DNA of 64,000 nt from Actinomycetes bacterium (lineage in GTDB: Bacteria > Actinomycetota > Coriobacteriia > Coriobacteriales > Atopobiaceae). Shown here piece after piece: positions 8,563 to 16,491 of this stretch. Every line of letters begins with the position of its first letter. The first letter of the stretch is position 1. The translations under genes and the position numbers were made by a program. Below the pieces are notes generated by a model that had not been told where the DNA came from, did no database searches, and was given only the letters and a program-made list of their open reading frames with translations. The stretch lies in assembly GCA_029546925.1 (NCBI GenBank), contig JAKPQM010000140.1, positions 1-64,000 on the forward strand. Reading direction: 5' to 3'.

Positions 8563-8787
8563 CTACGGCAGCCTGCCCTTCTCCAGGATCTCCTTGGCCA
8601 CCGTCTGCCTGTTGACGCGGATGTTGCGCCCGACGTAGATGTGCGGTAGGGCGGCGCAGATCTCGTAGGACTTGCTCTTTCCCACCCCGAACACCTCCGC
8701 GATGTCCCTCGGCGACAGCCACTCCGGTCTGTCCCTGAGGGCGGAGTTGTCCCGTAGCGCGCTGGCTGGCCTTGCTGCTTCCATCAT
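8563..8787 (-). CDS. excisionase-like HTH protein 2
   Basis: A 74-residue paralogue of the preceding protein, with RPEWLSPRDIAEVFGVGKSK as helix-turn-helix and HIYVGRNIRVNRQTVAKEIL as wing and final helix; both end in EKGRLP. ATG codons occur at 8787 and 8784 and either may be used after GGAAGGAGCAGGAA. It is the closer relative of the pseudogene at 23204-23431. Located directly downstream (minus strand) of the integrase gene, it is the better candidate for the excision factor of element A, while 8236-8457 could regulate other genes. Confidence 0.82.
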   Translation of the reverse strand: MMEAARPASALRDNSALRDRPEWLSPRDIAEVFGVGKSKSYEICAALPHIYVGRNIRVNRQTVAKEILEKGRLP

Positions 8788-8899
8788 TTCCTGCTCCTTC
8801 CTTCTGGTGCCGTGGCATGCTTGAGGCTATGCCTTGGCCGCGCTCTCGCGTGCTGGCCGTGTTGTCGGAAGTGTCCGCAGGCATCCCGTGGTATCCGCT

Positions 8900-10114
8900 T
8901 CACGAAACGAGCGAAAACGGGCCCTTCGGGGCCCTCTCCGCCATCGCCTCGGCGACGACGTCCGCCGCCTGCTGGCGTGCCGTCGGGTCGGCGCTCGCGT
9001 AGACGTTGAGCGTCACCGTCGCGTCGGCGTGGCCCATGAGCGACGCGACCGTCTTGACGTCGACACCGCGGGCGATGAGGAAGGTCGCGTAGGTGTGCCG
9101 GAGGTCGTGCAGGGTGACGCGCTTGCCGGTGGTGCCCACCAGGTCGAGGGACCTGGCGAGGGACGAGAACTCCTTCCCCAGGCGGCTGGGAAGGTACCAC
9201 CTGCCTTCGGAGGTCTCGATGACGTAGCGGCTCGCGGCCTTGGCCTTGCCGGATGAGGCGAGCACCCTCTTGTACTTGGCCTCGAGCCTCGCCTTGAGGT
9301 CCGGCTCGAGGGGGATGTCGCGCCGGCTGGTCTCGGACTTCGGCCCCTTCTCGAAGCTGTGCCCAGCGGCCTCGGTTACCGCGTTCCTGACGAGGATGAG
9401 ATCCCTCTGGAAGTCGATGTCGCGCCACCTGAGCCCGCATATCTCCTCGCGCCTGAGGCCGGCGGAGAGCCCGAGGCGCACCGCGAGGGTGAGCTCGCTG
9501 TCGACCATGGAGTCGAGCGCGGCCAGAAGCCTCTGGCGCTCGGAGTCGTCGAGGGCGTTCGGCTCGCGCCGCCGCCTCTTCGGCGCCTTGAGCGACTTCG
9601 TGAAGGGGCTCTTGGCGAGCGCCCCGGTCTCCACGGCGTAGGACAGGGCCTGCTTGAGCAGCCGGTGGTCCTTGGCCACGGAGTCAGAGCACAGGCCGTC
9701 CTCCGTGAGGAGCCTCCTCTGCATCGTGACGATCATGTCGGCGGTGATGTCGTCGATCCTGACGTCCCCGAGATACCTGCAGATGTGCGCGGCCGAGGAG
9801 CGGTATCCCGCAGCGGTCGTCCTCTCGATCTGCCCCGAGCCCTCGATCCCGGAGATGTACTTCTCCAGGAACCTCTCCAAGACGGCCTCGTCTTCGTCCA
9901 TGACGAGCAGGACTCTGAGTTTGGCACGCTCTGCCTCCTCCTCGAGCCGCCTGTGGAGTTGGGTCGCCTTCTTGGTCGCATCCCTTTTCGACGTGGCCTC
10001 GAAGTTCCTGGAGAGGGTCTTCCACTTGCCCCCTTCCTTGTACCTGAAGCGGGCCTGCCAGTGTCCGCCGCCACGGTCCCTCACGGAGGGGTTCGAGTAC
10101 TTCATGGGCTTCAT
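8900..10114 (-). CDS. int: tyrosine recombinase/integrase of element A
   Basis: Site-specific integrase that recombines the element with the tRNA-Pro 3' end. The N-terminal part (residues 1-50) has the arm-binding AP2-like pattern GGHWQARFRYKEGGKWKTLS. A SAM-like core-binding domain lies around residues 90-190. The catalytic domain retains all tyrosine-recombinase residues: R221 in SAGLRREEI, H336 and R339 in HDLRHTYATF, H362 in GHADATV and nucleophile Y372 in NVYASAD. ATG 10114 follows GGAAGGACGCAGCC; the longer frame to 10249 lacks a ribosome-binding site. The gene lies 208 bp from the attachment repeat at 10322, the usual position. It looks functional, unlike its relative at 23455-23946. 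Confidence 0.93.
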   Translation of the reverse strand: MKPMKYSNPSVRDRGGGHWQARFRYKEGGKWKTLSRNFEATSKRDATKKATQLHRRLEEEAERAKLRVLLVMDEDEAVLERFLEKYISGIEGSGQIERTTAAGYRSSAAHICRYLGDVRIDDITADMIVTMQRRLLTEDGLCSDSVAKDHRLLKQALSYAVETGALAKSPFTKSLKAPKRRRREPNALDDSERQRLLAALDSMVDSELTLAVRLGLSAGLRREEICGLRWRDIDFQRDLILVRNAVTEAAGHSFEKGPKSETSRRDIPLEPDLKARLEAKYKRVLASSGKAKAASRYVIETSEGRWYLPSRLGKEFSSLARSLDLVGTTGKRVTLHDLRHTYATFLIARGVDVKTVASLMGHADATVTLNVYASADPTARQQAADVVAEAMAERAPKGPFSLVS

Positions 10115-10321
10115 AGGCTGCGTCCTTCCGTCGACTTGGGCGTTTGGGAGTGGCCACAAAATGCGGATCCAAATGGCCACAAACTGGCCACAAACACCCT
10201 TCCTGCGATGGAAGTGACAATACTCGACGGAATCGTTCAATGTTGACAAAACCGCAGGTCAAACACCGAAAAGTGACTTGACGGCCAGAATGGGAAAGTC
10301 TATCTTTGACCGCTGGAACTT

Positions 10322-10371
10322 TTTCGGGACCGTGAGGCCGCTGGTTCGAATCCAGTCGTCCCGACCAGGAA
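10322..10371 (+). repeat. attachment site copy 1: 3' half of tRNA-Pro(CGG)
   Basis: This 50-bp segment is identical to 24137-24186. It begins in the anticodon loop (TTCGGGA, anticodon CGG) and runs through the variable loop, T-arm (GCTGG-TTCGAAT-CCAGT), acceptor strand CGTCCCG, discriminator A and CCA. The upstream bases do not form the 5' half of a tRNA, so the gene is not complete here. It is the expected product of integration at a tRNA gene and marks the junction between elements A and B. Confidence 0.9.
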
Positions 10372-10374
10372 ATC

Positions 10375-10408
10375 GCAGGTCAGGGCATGTGCGCTCTGGC
10401 CTGTTTTG
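10375..10408 (+). terminator. imperfect terminator after attachment site 1
   Basis: CAGGTCAGGG and CTCTGGCCTG form an imperfect stem followed by TTTT. A stronger terminator stands in the same place after the second attachment copy, so this may be a diverged tRNA terminator carried by the element. Confidence 0.45.
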
Positions 10409-10583
10409 CTATGCGCACCAAATCCGGGCGATGATGCCAATCGGCGAGCGGCCGCATCTCCCGCCTGCGGACAGGCAGATACACTCGCCTAGGCTAAAGC
10501 GTTCACCAGCCCAAATAGCAGAAAGCATGCTATGATAATCCCAGCAAACCCTACTTACCCTACTTATAGGAGAGGTGAGAGTT

Positions 10584-10850
10584 ATGGCACAGGCAGTTTT
10601 CGCAGACAATGCAAAGGTCATGTCCAAGGGGCAGGTGACCATCCCTAAAGACGTACGTGACGTCCTCGGCGTGGAGACAGGCGACAAAGTGACCTTCATC
10701 GTGGAGGGCAATGTCGTGCGCGTGGTAAACGCTGCAGCCTATGCGATGCAGATGTTCCAGCAGCAGATGGCAGGAGCTGCTGCAACTGCAGGCATCACGA
10801 GCGAGGCCGATGTAGACGCCCTCGTGGCAGGCCAGCGCGCGGAGGCGTAG
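10584..10850 (+). CDS. AbrB/SpoVT-type antitoxin
   Basis: An 88-residue swapped-hairpin DNA-binding protein. The signature KVMSKGQVTIPKDVRDVLGVETGDKVTFIVEGNVVRV (written here only as the family pattern, residues 11-45) is typical of MazE/VapB-like antitoxins of the AbrB superfamily. The ATG at 10584 follows TATAGGAGAGGTGAG. The C-terminal tail would neutralise the partner toxin. The downstream gene, 4 bp away, is a frameshifted PIN-domain toxin, so this is probably an orphan antitoxin. Upstream, CTACTTA is repeated twice and ATAGC/GCTAT form a short dyad, possible operator elements. Confidence 0.85.
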   Translation: MAQAVFADNAKVMSKGQVTIPKDVRDVLGVETGDKVTFIVEGNVVRVVNAAAYAMQMFQQQMAGAAATAGITSEADVDALVAGQRAEA

Positions 10851-10853
10851 CTA

Positions 10854-11104
10854 ATGCGAGTCTTTCTCGATACGAACTTCTCATCTCGGCAGCCCTCTTC
10901 CCAACAGGTGTTGCTGCCCGGGCGTACCTCAAGGCCGTATACAAGCCCAACGACGCCATCATCAGCGACTACGTCATCGACGAGATGAGAAGCGTATTTG
11001 CCCGCAAGTTCCCTGACAGGCTTGCCGCCGTTGATGCGTTTCTGGTTGAGGCATCCTCCGCTCTGGAAGACGGCAAGGGAAATGGTCGAGCATGGGAGAG
11101 ATGA
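10854..11104 (+). pseudogene. frameshifted and truncated PIN-domain toxin (VapC-like)
   Basis: The gene starts MRVFLDTN, the PIN-domain beginning with its first catalytic Asp. Immediately afterwards one base is missing near 10878 (AACTTCTC where AACGTTCTC is expected), and the family sequence continues in another frame as LISAALFPTGVAARAYL, then SDYVIDEMRSVFARKFPDR. Similarity stops at about 11070, before the last acidic residues, so the C-terminal half of the domain is lost. The lesion means no active ribonuclease is made. It forms a former type II pair with 10584-10850. Confidence 0.85.
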
Positions 11105-11322
11105 GGGTACGCACGGCGGGCATTACGGTGCCGGAGGCCATCTGATCACGCTCCCACGGGGCGTCTGCTGTCATAGCGGTAGGTCTAGACGGCCATTCAA
11201 CTATGCCGTGAAACGCCCGTGTCGGCCCTCCCTTCCCGCGTCGGTTATGTGACCCGGCCCCTTGGCCATCTCAGGCCACTTTCCTCGCTTCGCCACCAGC
11301 GCCTGCTCTCTCCACAGTCCTA

Positions 11323-11466
11323 TACCGCCGCTCCGTGCTCGATGCGGACGGCAGCCCCATCCCCGACGAGAACGGGCGCAACCAGGTGGAGACGCGCAAG
11401 GTCCCGCCCCAAGCGATCAAGGAGATGCTCACCGAGTCGCAGCTCATCGGGATGCTCGCCCAATAG
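11323..11466 (+). pseudogene. coding fragment of unknown origin
   Basis: An open frame reading YRRSVLDADGSPIPDENGRN, then QVETRKVPPQAIKEML and TESQLIGMLAQ, ends in TAG at 11464. It has protein-like composition but no start codon or ribosome-binding site, and I cannot assign a family. It is probably the end of a gene that lost its 5' part. Confidence 0.4.
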
Positions 11467-11490
11467 GCGGCCTACGCTGCGAGCGGCTCG

Positions 11491-11865
11491 ATGAGCATCA
11501 CCAGCTCCACCCACGGCGGCGAGGTCTTCATCGCCTTCGGGACCTCCGACAGCCACGAGGCCTACTGCATTAACCCGGAGCGTGGCAACTCCGACGACCA
11601 TACCTTCACGCACCGGGACTGGACGGGTGAGGCCTCGGGAATCCTGTCCGTCCCGCACGCGTTGGCCTACCTCATGAGCTAGGTCATGCCGGCCAACCCG
11701 CAGGGCTTTGCCACGCCGGACTCGTCCATCAGCCTCGCGGTGTGGATGCTCTGCGGAGCGAGCGTCGACTTTGGCAGTAGCTCCTACTCGACGGGCGATA
11801 TGAGCGGCAACATCTACGAGGGCGCGAGAGGCCGTGTCAACCGCTCCGACGCCTCGAAGATCCAG
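11491..11865 (+). pseudogene. fragment of thioester-domain-type surface protein
   Basis: The translation includes GGEVFIAFGTSDSHEAYCIN and a later SGILSVPHALAYLMS, resembling the N-terminal thioester (Cys-Gln) domains of coriobacterial cell-surface adhesins, in which YCIN-P holds the reactive cysteine. An in-frame TAG at 11680-11682 interrupts it, after which the same frame continues with VMPANPQGF and LAVWMLCG to about 11865. No signal peptide, repeats or LPXTG end remain. Family assignment is by motif only. Confidence 0.5.
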
Positions 11866-11967
11866 TTGTTTGGTGTTGTTCACGACGGCGTGGGCGTGCG
11901 GGATGCCGTACTCGTTGTCGTTGTGGTAGACGACGGCAACCTCGTGGTCTGCGAAATTCTCCCGCAC
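11866..11967 (-). pseudogene. relaxase fragment
   Basis: Thirty-four residues on the minus strand, ENFADHEVAVVYHNDN then GIPHAHAVVNNTKQ, contain the metal-binding H-x-H motif region (PHAHAVVNNT) of MobA/VirD2-type relaxases. A stop codon lies immediately upstream in frame and the match ends abruptly where the surface-protein fragment begins at 11865. It is a remnant of the mobilisation gene of element B. Confidence 0.7.
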
Positions 11968-12126
11968 TCATGACATGGTGACAGACCGGAGCGTTGTGAG
12001 GCCCACGGCGTCCCTCGGGTCGGGCGAAAGGACGTAGTTTGTAGGTCCGGGCCCTCCTGCCCTTCCAAGGGCGCGTTGTTTCCGAGGGCCGCGCGTGTGG
12101 TGTCCATCACCAAGGCCCAGTCGTAG

Positions 12127-12338
12127 TCACCGTAGGGATGGGAGGCCGCCCTCGTCTAGTCCCTCCTGCGGGGCGTCCGTGTTCTCCAGAAGCGCGGCGG
12201 CTGCGGCACGGCCCCTCTGGTCGTCGTCCCACGCACGCCACTCCTCGGAATCCTCCCACGCCTCCACGGTCTCGGCCCCGAGGCACTGCGCGTGCCACGC
12301 CATGCGGCGTGCCCAGTCCCTCACTGCAGGGATGCTGA
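12127..12338 (-). pseudogene. unassigned coding fragment
   Basis: Open minus-strand frame with protein-like composition: VRDWARRMAWHAQCLGAETV then EAWEDSEEWRAWDDDQRGRA. No family is recognised. It follows the ArdC-like fragment at 12353-12526 in a different frame and may be part of the same broken gene or of a neighbour. Confidence 0.3.
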
Positions 12339-12352
12339 CGGCGCCGTTCTTC

Positions 12353-12526
12353 TTATCGGTTCCTATTCTCGCACTTCCTCACGTGGCGGTTGAAGTCGTG
12401 CCTCCAGCTCCTGAAGCTCGCCACGTGGGTGGCGGTCGGCATCTGCATAGCGATGAGCAGCGTGTTGTTGAGGCTGTAGTCGTGGAACTTGGCGAGGCTC
12501 CTCTTGTACGCCTTGCTCGCTGCCAT
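12353..12526 (-). pseudogene. truncated ArdC-like N-terminal domain protein
   Basis: The product MAASKAYKRSLAKFHDYS, NNTLLIAMQMPTATHV, then SFRSWRHDFNRHVRK matches the ssDNA-binding N-terminal domain of ArdC/LtrC-like antirestriction proteins, where FxxYSxNNxxLIxxQxPxAT and WxxxxRxVxKGE are conserved. The frame then breaks at KCENRNR and stops at 12353, so the metalloprotease domain is absent. The start at 12526 follows GAGAGGAGACAAGGAC. It would have helped an incoming conjugative element escape restriction. Confidence 0.6.
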
Positions 12527-12914
12527 GTCCTTGTCTCCTCTCGGGTGGCGGGCCACGCACGCTCCGTGTGCGCTTGCCACCCTTGGGAAGCCAAGTACTT
12601 CCGCCCCCGTGGTAGGTGCGGGGCGGCCGGGAGGGGTCCCGGGGACGGGCTCCGCCCGTGGGCGGGATCTGTCTTTGAGAGGAAGCCCTTTCTTTATCCC
12701 ATGAGGGGTACTCGCTTGCTGCTGCTGTTGTAGTGTCTCCAGCACGTCAGCAGGCGGCGCAAGGCCGCCGGACTCTTGCCGTCGCCCCATCGGGACTGAA
12801 AGGGGGGGGCAAACGGTGGTTCAACCAGCCACGCGGCATCGGGCGATTGTCATACGGCGCGTGTACCGCTATCATCCTTATATAAGGTTTATGCCTTGGA
12901 GAGAGGATGTGGTA
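12527..12914. other. intergenic region before the defence block
   Basis: No supported gene. It contains an 8-G tract near 12792 and the promoter at 12847-12875 that drives the small genes and probably the SIR2-HerA operon. Confidence 0.5.
12847..12875 (+). promoter_or_regulatory. sigma-70-type promoter of the 12915-16461 operon
   Basis: TTGTCA at 12847-12852, a 17-bp spacer, and TATCAT at 12870-12875 form a near-consensus promoter. Transcription would begin about 30 bp before the ATG at 12915. No other promoter of this quality is seen before the SIR2 gene. Confidence 0.75.
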
Positions 12915-13127
12915 ATGGCTGGCGAGCAGGACCTGCGCAAGGCCATGCTGATGGGCAACAAGACGGAGCGCATCATCTTCGCGACGACCCCCGAGCTCAA
13001 GGAGGCCGTCGCATTAATGTCCGGCGAGAGGTGTATGACTATCTCGGCGTACATAACCTCGCTCATCGTGGAGGACGTGCTGGCGCACAAGGGGGTGCTG
13101 CCCGATGACTTCGCAAAAGAGGCTTGA
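12915..13127 (+). CDS. small ribbon-helix-helix-like protein
   Basis: A 70-residue protein with a plausible ribbon-helix-helix layout: a strand TERIIFATTP, helix ELKEAVALMSGE, then MTISAYITSLIVEDVLA as the second helix. Similar proteins act as CopG-type repressors, MobC-like accessory factors or antitoxins. ATG 12915 has GAGAGGATGTGGTA upstream. It is the first gene after a strong promoter and overlaps the next gene by 23 bp, which in turn ends 17 bp before the SIR2 gene, so it could regulate the defence operon. Alternatively it is a leftover mobilisation accessory gene. Confidence 0.65.
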   Translation: MAGEQDLRKAMLMGNKTERIIFATTPELKEAVALMSGERCMTISAYITSLIVEDVLAHKGVLPDDFAKEA

Positions 13128-13383
13128 GGGGGCGTGCATCACGCGCGAGCAGTTCCTTCTGCGCGAGATGCGTGTCGTCGCCCGACTGCGCGTCGAGGAA
13201 CTCTCCGACGAGGAGGCCGTGGCCCGCGTGGCCAAGGCTGTCGGGGCGAGGAAGGTGCTGCTGCCGCTGGGCTGCATCCAGGGACTCCAGCAGGTGCCCG
13301 TCGAGCTCATGGGCAGCGTGAGCCCAGACTTCTACCCCGACGGCGACGTAGTGGCGGCCGCGAAGAAGGCCCTGGGGCTTTAA
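13105..13383 (+). CDS. small unknown protein upstream of SIR2-HerA
   Basis: Ninety-two residues; TREQFLLREMRVVARLRVEE and LSDEEAVARVAKAVGARKV suggest helices, followed by a glycine- and proline-containing C-terminus (PLGCIQGLQQVPVELM). The first half faintly resembles the start of BrxA/DUF1819-type proteins, but this is weak. ATG 13105 overlaps the preceding gene; later starts are possible. Codon use is GC-rich, unlike the AT-richer SIR2 gene 17 bp downstream. It may be a component or regulator of the SIR2-HerA operon or only a neighbour. Confidence 0.55.
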   Translation: MTSQKRLEGACITREQFLLREMRVVARLRVEELSDEEAVARVAKAVGARKVLLPLGCIQGLQQVPVELMGSVSPDFYPDGDVVAAAKKALGL

Positions 13384-13400
13384 CGATTGGAGGTGCCCAA

Positions 13401-14615
13401 GTGACGATTGATGTTGATGTTGATGTACATGAGAAGGTGAATCGCTTTTGCGGCGGGAAAGCCGAAGTGGTATCCCTCGAGGCAATACGAGCTGAGGTTG
13501 CCCAGTGCCTGCATCTTGACAGACTCAGTTTTCTCATTGGTGCGGGATGCTCAAGCCACATTGTCGACGACGTGGAAAAAGGCATCATGGGCATGTGGGG
13601 GCTCCACGAGGCATTCTTTGAGCAATATCCCGACTTCGAAATTGCAGGTGTTGAAGCCAGGGACCTTTTCGATGGTAATTTGGAAGCCATGCTTGGCACG
13701 ATTAATGCAGTGGCCACGGTAAACGGGCTTACCGAGGTTGACGCGTCGATTGAAGAAAAGGCATCGCTTGTCAGAGGGTTCATTCGATCTCGCGTCATTA
13801 AGGGTATGTCGGGCGAGGAAGTTAGTTCGTTCTACCGCAGATTCTTCCAAGGAATCGTTTCTCAAGGTAGGCGAGCACCCATCAACATATTTACTACCAA
13901 CTACGACCTGTATGTAGAGCAAGCCCTCGATAGCCTTAGGTTCCCCTACAACAACGGCTTCAGCGGGACGTATCACAGGACATTCGATCCAGCAAGCTAT
14001 CGGTATGCCCTTGTCGAGGACCTGCGCCTTTCGAGGGATGCTTGGGGAAGGGTGCCGAACTACTTCAATCTCTACAAGCTGCATGGTTCGGTCAGCTGGA
14101 TTAGAGATGAGGATGATGGGGTCAGGGAGGTCGACTATGCCGGTGTCACGAATGACCAGACGGTGATGATCTATCCGACCCCACTCAAGGACAGAAGTAC
14201 GCTTATGACACCGTACTCAGACCTTTTCAGGTCGATGGAGAACGAGCTCCTGCAAAGCAACAGTGTCCTCATCGTCATGGGATATAGCTTTGGCGACGAA
14301 CACATCAATAGACTCATCTACAACGCCCTTGCAGTGCCAACGTTCAGGCTGGTAGTATTCGGTAGCAGCAAGAACATCAACAAGTTGAACGAACTTGGCG
14401 ACAGTCGCATAGTCATCATTAACTCTGAGGACAAGATTTACTACTTCGAAAACCTCGTAGACAAGGTGTTCCCCAACGCAAGCGAAGAGCTTGTCGAGGA
14501 AATGAGGGTAAGGGAAGTCACCAGGAGGCTAGGCAAGGTGCTCGGTCTTGATTCCGATGATGGCATAGGAGATGCCCGAGATAGTGCTCGTAAGGCTGGA
14601 GAGGCTTATGAGTAG
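13401..14615 (+). CDS. SIR2-domain NADase of SIR2-HerA antiphage system
   Basis: A 404-residue SIR2-like protein. Visible motifs are the NAD-binding GAGCS (residues 47-51), TTNYD (165-169), LHGS with the catalytic-position His228, and a late GYSFGDEHIN typical of defence SIR2 domains. In the known SIR2-HerA systems this subunit degrades NAD+ (and may nick DNA) when phage infection is sensed, assembling with a HerA hexamer. GTG 13401 follows TTGGAGGTGCCCAA; the longer frame to 13134 overlaps another gene and is not used. The stop overlaps the HerA start (ATGAGTAG). Codon use is less GC-rich than in flanking genes, a sign of separate origin. Confidence 0.9.
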   Translation: MTIDVDVDVHEKVNRFCGGKAEVVSLEAIRAEVAQCLHLDRLSFLIGAGCSSHIVDDVEKGIMGMWGLHEAFFEQYPDFEIAGVEARDLFDGNLEAMLGTINAVATVNGLTEVDASIEEKASLVRGFIRSRVIKGMSGEEVSSFYRRFFQGIVSQGRRAPINIFTTNYDLYVEQALDSLRFPYNNGFSGTYHRTFDPASYRYALVEDLRLSRDAWGRVPNYFNLYKLHGSVSWIRDEDDGVREVDYAGVTNDQTVMIYPTPLKDRSTLMTPYSDLFRSMENELLQSNSVLIVMGYSFGDEHINRLIYNALAVPTFRLVVFGSSKNINKLNELGDSRIVIINSEDKIYYFENLVDKVFPNASEELVEEMRVREVTRRLGKVLGLDSDDGIGDARDSARKAGEAYE

Positions 14616-16461
14616 CAGGTCTATCGGACGCCTGGTCGCGATATCCAACGACTCGATAATCGGCGAGCTCTTTGATGACCTCGGTTCCTATGTCAATACG
14701 TCAGACGGAACGAGGTTTGTTGGCGAGGTCGGTGCGTATGTGACAATTCGCGAGGTGGGCAGGACCATCGTGGCCGAGATAGTTGGCGTGTCCGATCAAG
14801 CCCTGATGGGACACGGGCGGCTCTCTCGGGCGAACAACAGGAGGCAGGTCATCCTTGGTCTTCTGGGCGAGATTGTCATGGGTTGCTTTAGCTTTGGCGT
14901 CTCGAAAATGCCGCAGATCTACTCGGACATCAGCATCATCTCTGAGAGAGACCTGAGGGCCATGCTCGAGGTCGATTCCTCCGAGGAGCAAGTTGGCGTC
15001 GGCAACGATGGAAAGCCGCTCACGAGGTTGATGCAGCTAGAGGTTGGAAGATCGGTCGTTTTCCCCGACTATGCTGTCAGGGTCAGCATCGACAGGTTCT
15101 TCGGAGGTCACTTCGCGGTCTTTGGGAACACCGGCGCAGGAAAATCGAACACGGTGGCTAGGCTCATACAGACAATCTTTGCAAAGAAGGATTATTCGGC
15201 GCGTGGCGCACGTATGATCATCGTCGACTCGAACGGCGAGTACTCGAAAGCGCTCTCCGATATTACAGAGGTAAACGGGAGCATAGAGGTGCGGGAGTTT
15301 ATCGTCGCTGGAGCAAGTGATGGAGAGCGCTTCACCATTCCCGTTTGGGCGCTCACGCCCGATGACTGGGCGATAATGCTGCACGCCTCGGAGAAGACTC
15401 AGCTTCCGGTGTTGAGACGTGCAGTTGGTATAGCAAGGCTCTTCTACGGACCCGATGGAAACGACGCAATTAAAGAGCACATGGTGGCGAGTGCGGTTCT
15501 CGGAGTGCTCAGGAGCTCCGACTCGACTCCGTCCAAATACGACAAGTCCATCGCGATACTATCCACATTCGGTTCGAGAGCCCTCGCGCCGGGGACAGAA
15601 GACGCAGCGAACCTCCGTCAGTGGCTTAGCGTCAGCTATGGGCAGTTCAAGGACGAGGAAAAGGCCATCGCCTACCTGAGCTCGAAGCTCCAGCCAAACT
15701 TGATGGATGCGACCAGCATCAAGGAGCCCGTGCCATACTCGCTTGAAGAATTCACGAGTGCGGTAGAGTTCGCGGTCATGTACGAGGGAAGTATAAGCAC
15801 CGCAAGGATTCAAGAGTACACCGCGACTTTGCTCACGAGACTCCAAAGCTTGGCGGAAGGGGTCGGCCAGGACTTCTTAGGCAAGACAGCCTTTGCAGAC
15901 CTCGATGGCTATCTTGACGATTTGCTCGGCACGGCTCAGGTAGTGAATATCGACATCAGCGCTGTCGACGACGCATCGGGCGAAGTTGTCACCAAGGTTC
16001 TTGCCAAGCTGCTTCTCGATCACGTAAAGTTGCGTTCTGCCAAAGCTGAAAGGCCCATCAATCTGGTAATCGAAGAGGCGCACCAATATATCAAGAATGA
16101 GGCCAGCTACGGTGCCGTCGGCTACGACATATTTGAGAGGGTCGCGAAAGAGGGCAGAAAGTACGGCCTGTTGCTCGGAGTCTCATCACAGAGGCCGAGC
16201 GAGCTGTCGAAAACGGTCGTCTCACAATGCAGCAACTTCATCATCCACCGGGTGCAGAATCCCGATGACCTCCAATATCTAGGAAGAATGGTTCCCTACG
16301 TCAACAAGTCCATCATTGACAGGCTGACTTACCTAAAGACAGGGACTGCGCTGGTCTTCGGCACGGCAATTAACCTGCCGACGCTGACGCGTATAGAGGC
16401 AGCAGATCCACCAACCGACAGTGCAAACGCCCACATATCCGAGAAGTGGTACGTGGAGTAG
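14608..16461 (+). CDS. HerA-type ATPase of SIR2-HerA antiphage system
   Basis: A 617-residue FtsK/HerA-superfamily ATPase. The N-terminal 160 residues form the HAS-barrel-like region (GRLVAISNDSIIGELF). Walker A is GNTGAGKS (173-180), Walker B is INLVIEEAHQY, and the motif SQRPSELSKTVVSQC with NFIIHRVQNPDD follows, as in HerA translocases. With SIR2 it would form the supramolecular defence complex in which the hexameric ATPase scaffolds and regulates the NADase. ATG 14608 lies within the end of the SIR2 gene (8-bp overlap) after CTGGAGAGGCTT, showing translational coupling. An in-frame ATG at 14572 is not preferred. Confidence 0.92.
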   Translation: MSSRSIGRLVAISNDSIIGELFDDLGSYVNTSDGTRFVGEVGAYVTIREVGRTIVAEIVGVSDQALMGHGRLSRANNRRQVILGLLGEIVMGCFSFGVSKMPQIYSDISIISERDLRAMLEVDSSEEQVGVGNDGKPLTRLMQLEVGRSVVFPDYAVRVSIDRFFGGHFAVFGNTGAGKSNTVARLIQTIFAKKDYSARGARMIIVDSNGEYSKALSDITEVNGSIEVREFIVAGASDGERFTIPVWALTPDDWAIMLHASEKTQLPVLRRAVGIARLFYGPDGNDAIKEHMVASAVLGVLRSSDSTPSKYDKSIAILSTFGSRALAPGTEDAANLRQWLSVSYGQFKDEEKAIAYLSSKLQPNLMDATSIKEPVPYSLEEFTSAVEFAVMYEGSISTARIQEYTATLLTRLQSLAEGVGQDFLGKTAFADLDGYLDDLLGTAQVVNIDISAVDDASGEVVTKVLAKLLLDHVKLRSAKAERPINLVIEEAHQYIKNEASYGAVGYDIFERVAKEGRKYGLLLGVSSQRPSELSKTVVSQCSNFIIHRVQNPDDLQYLGRMVPYVNKSIIDRLTYLKTGTALVFGTAINLPTLTRIEAADPPTDSANAHISEKWYVE

Positions 16462-16491
16462 CTACGAATAGCAGGTCTAGAGAGGTACCCC

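Noticed and set aside
7270-8649. 459-codon plus-strand open frame
   Set aside because: It lies antisense to the PcfJ and excisionase-like genes and crosses their intergenic gap; arginine/histidine/leucine-rich composition marks it as a GC-rich shadow.
9359-10246. 295-codon plus-strand open frame
   Set aside because: Antisense shadow of the integrase gene, whose catalytic residues are complete on the other strand.
10322-10371. Functional tRNA-Pro gene
   Set aside because: Only the half from the anticodon loop onward is present; upstream bases cannot form the D-arm and acceptor 5' strand. The same holds for 24137-24186.
13134-13400. Extended N-terminus of the SIR2 protein from 13134
   Set aside because: The extension is arginine-rich, overlaps the gene 13105-13383 in another frame, and GTG 13401 has a strong ribosome-binding site.
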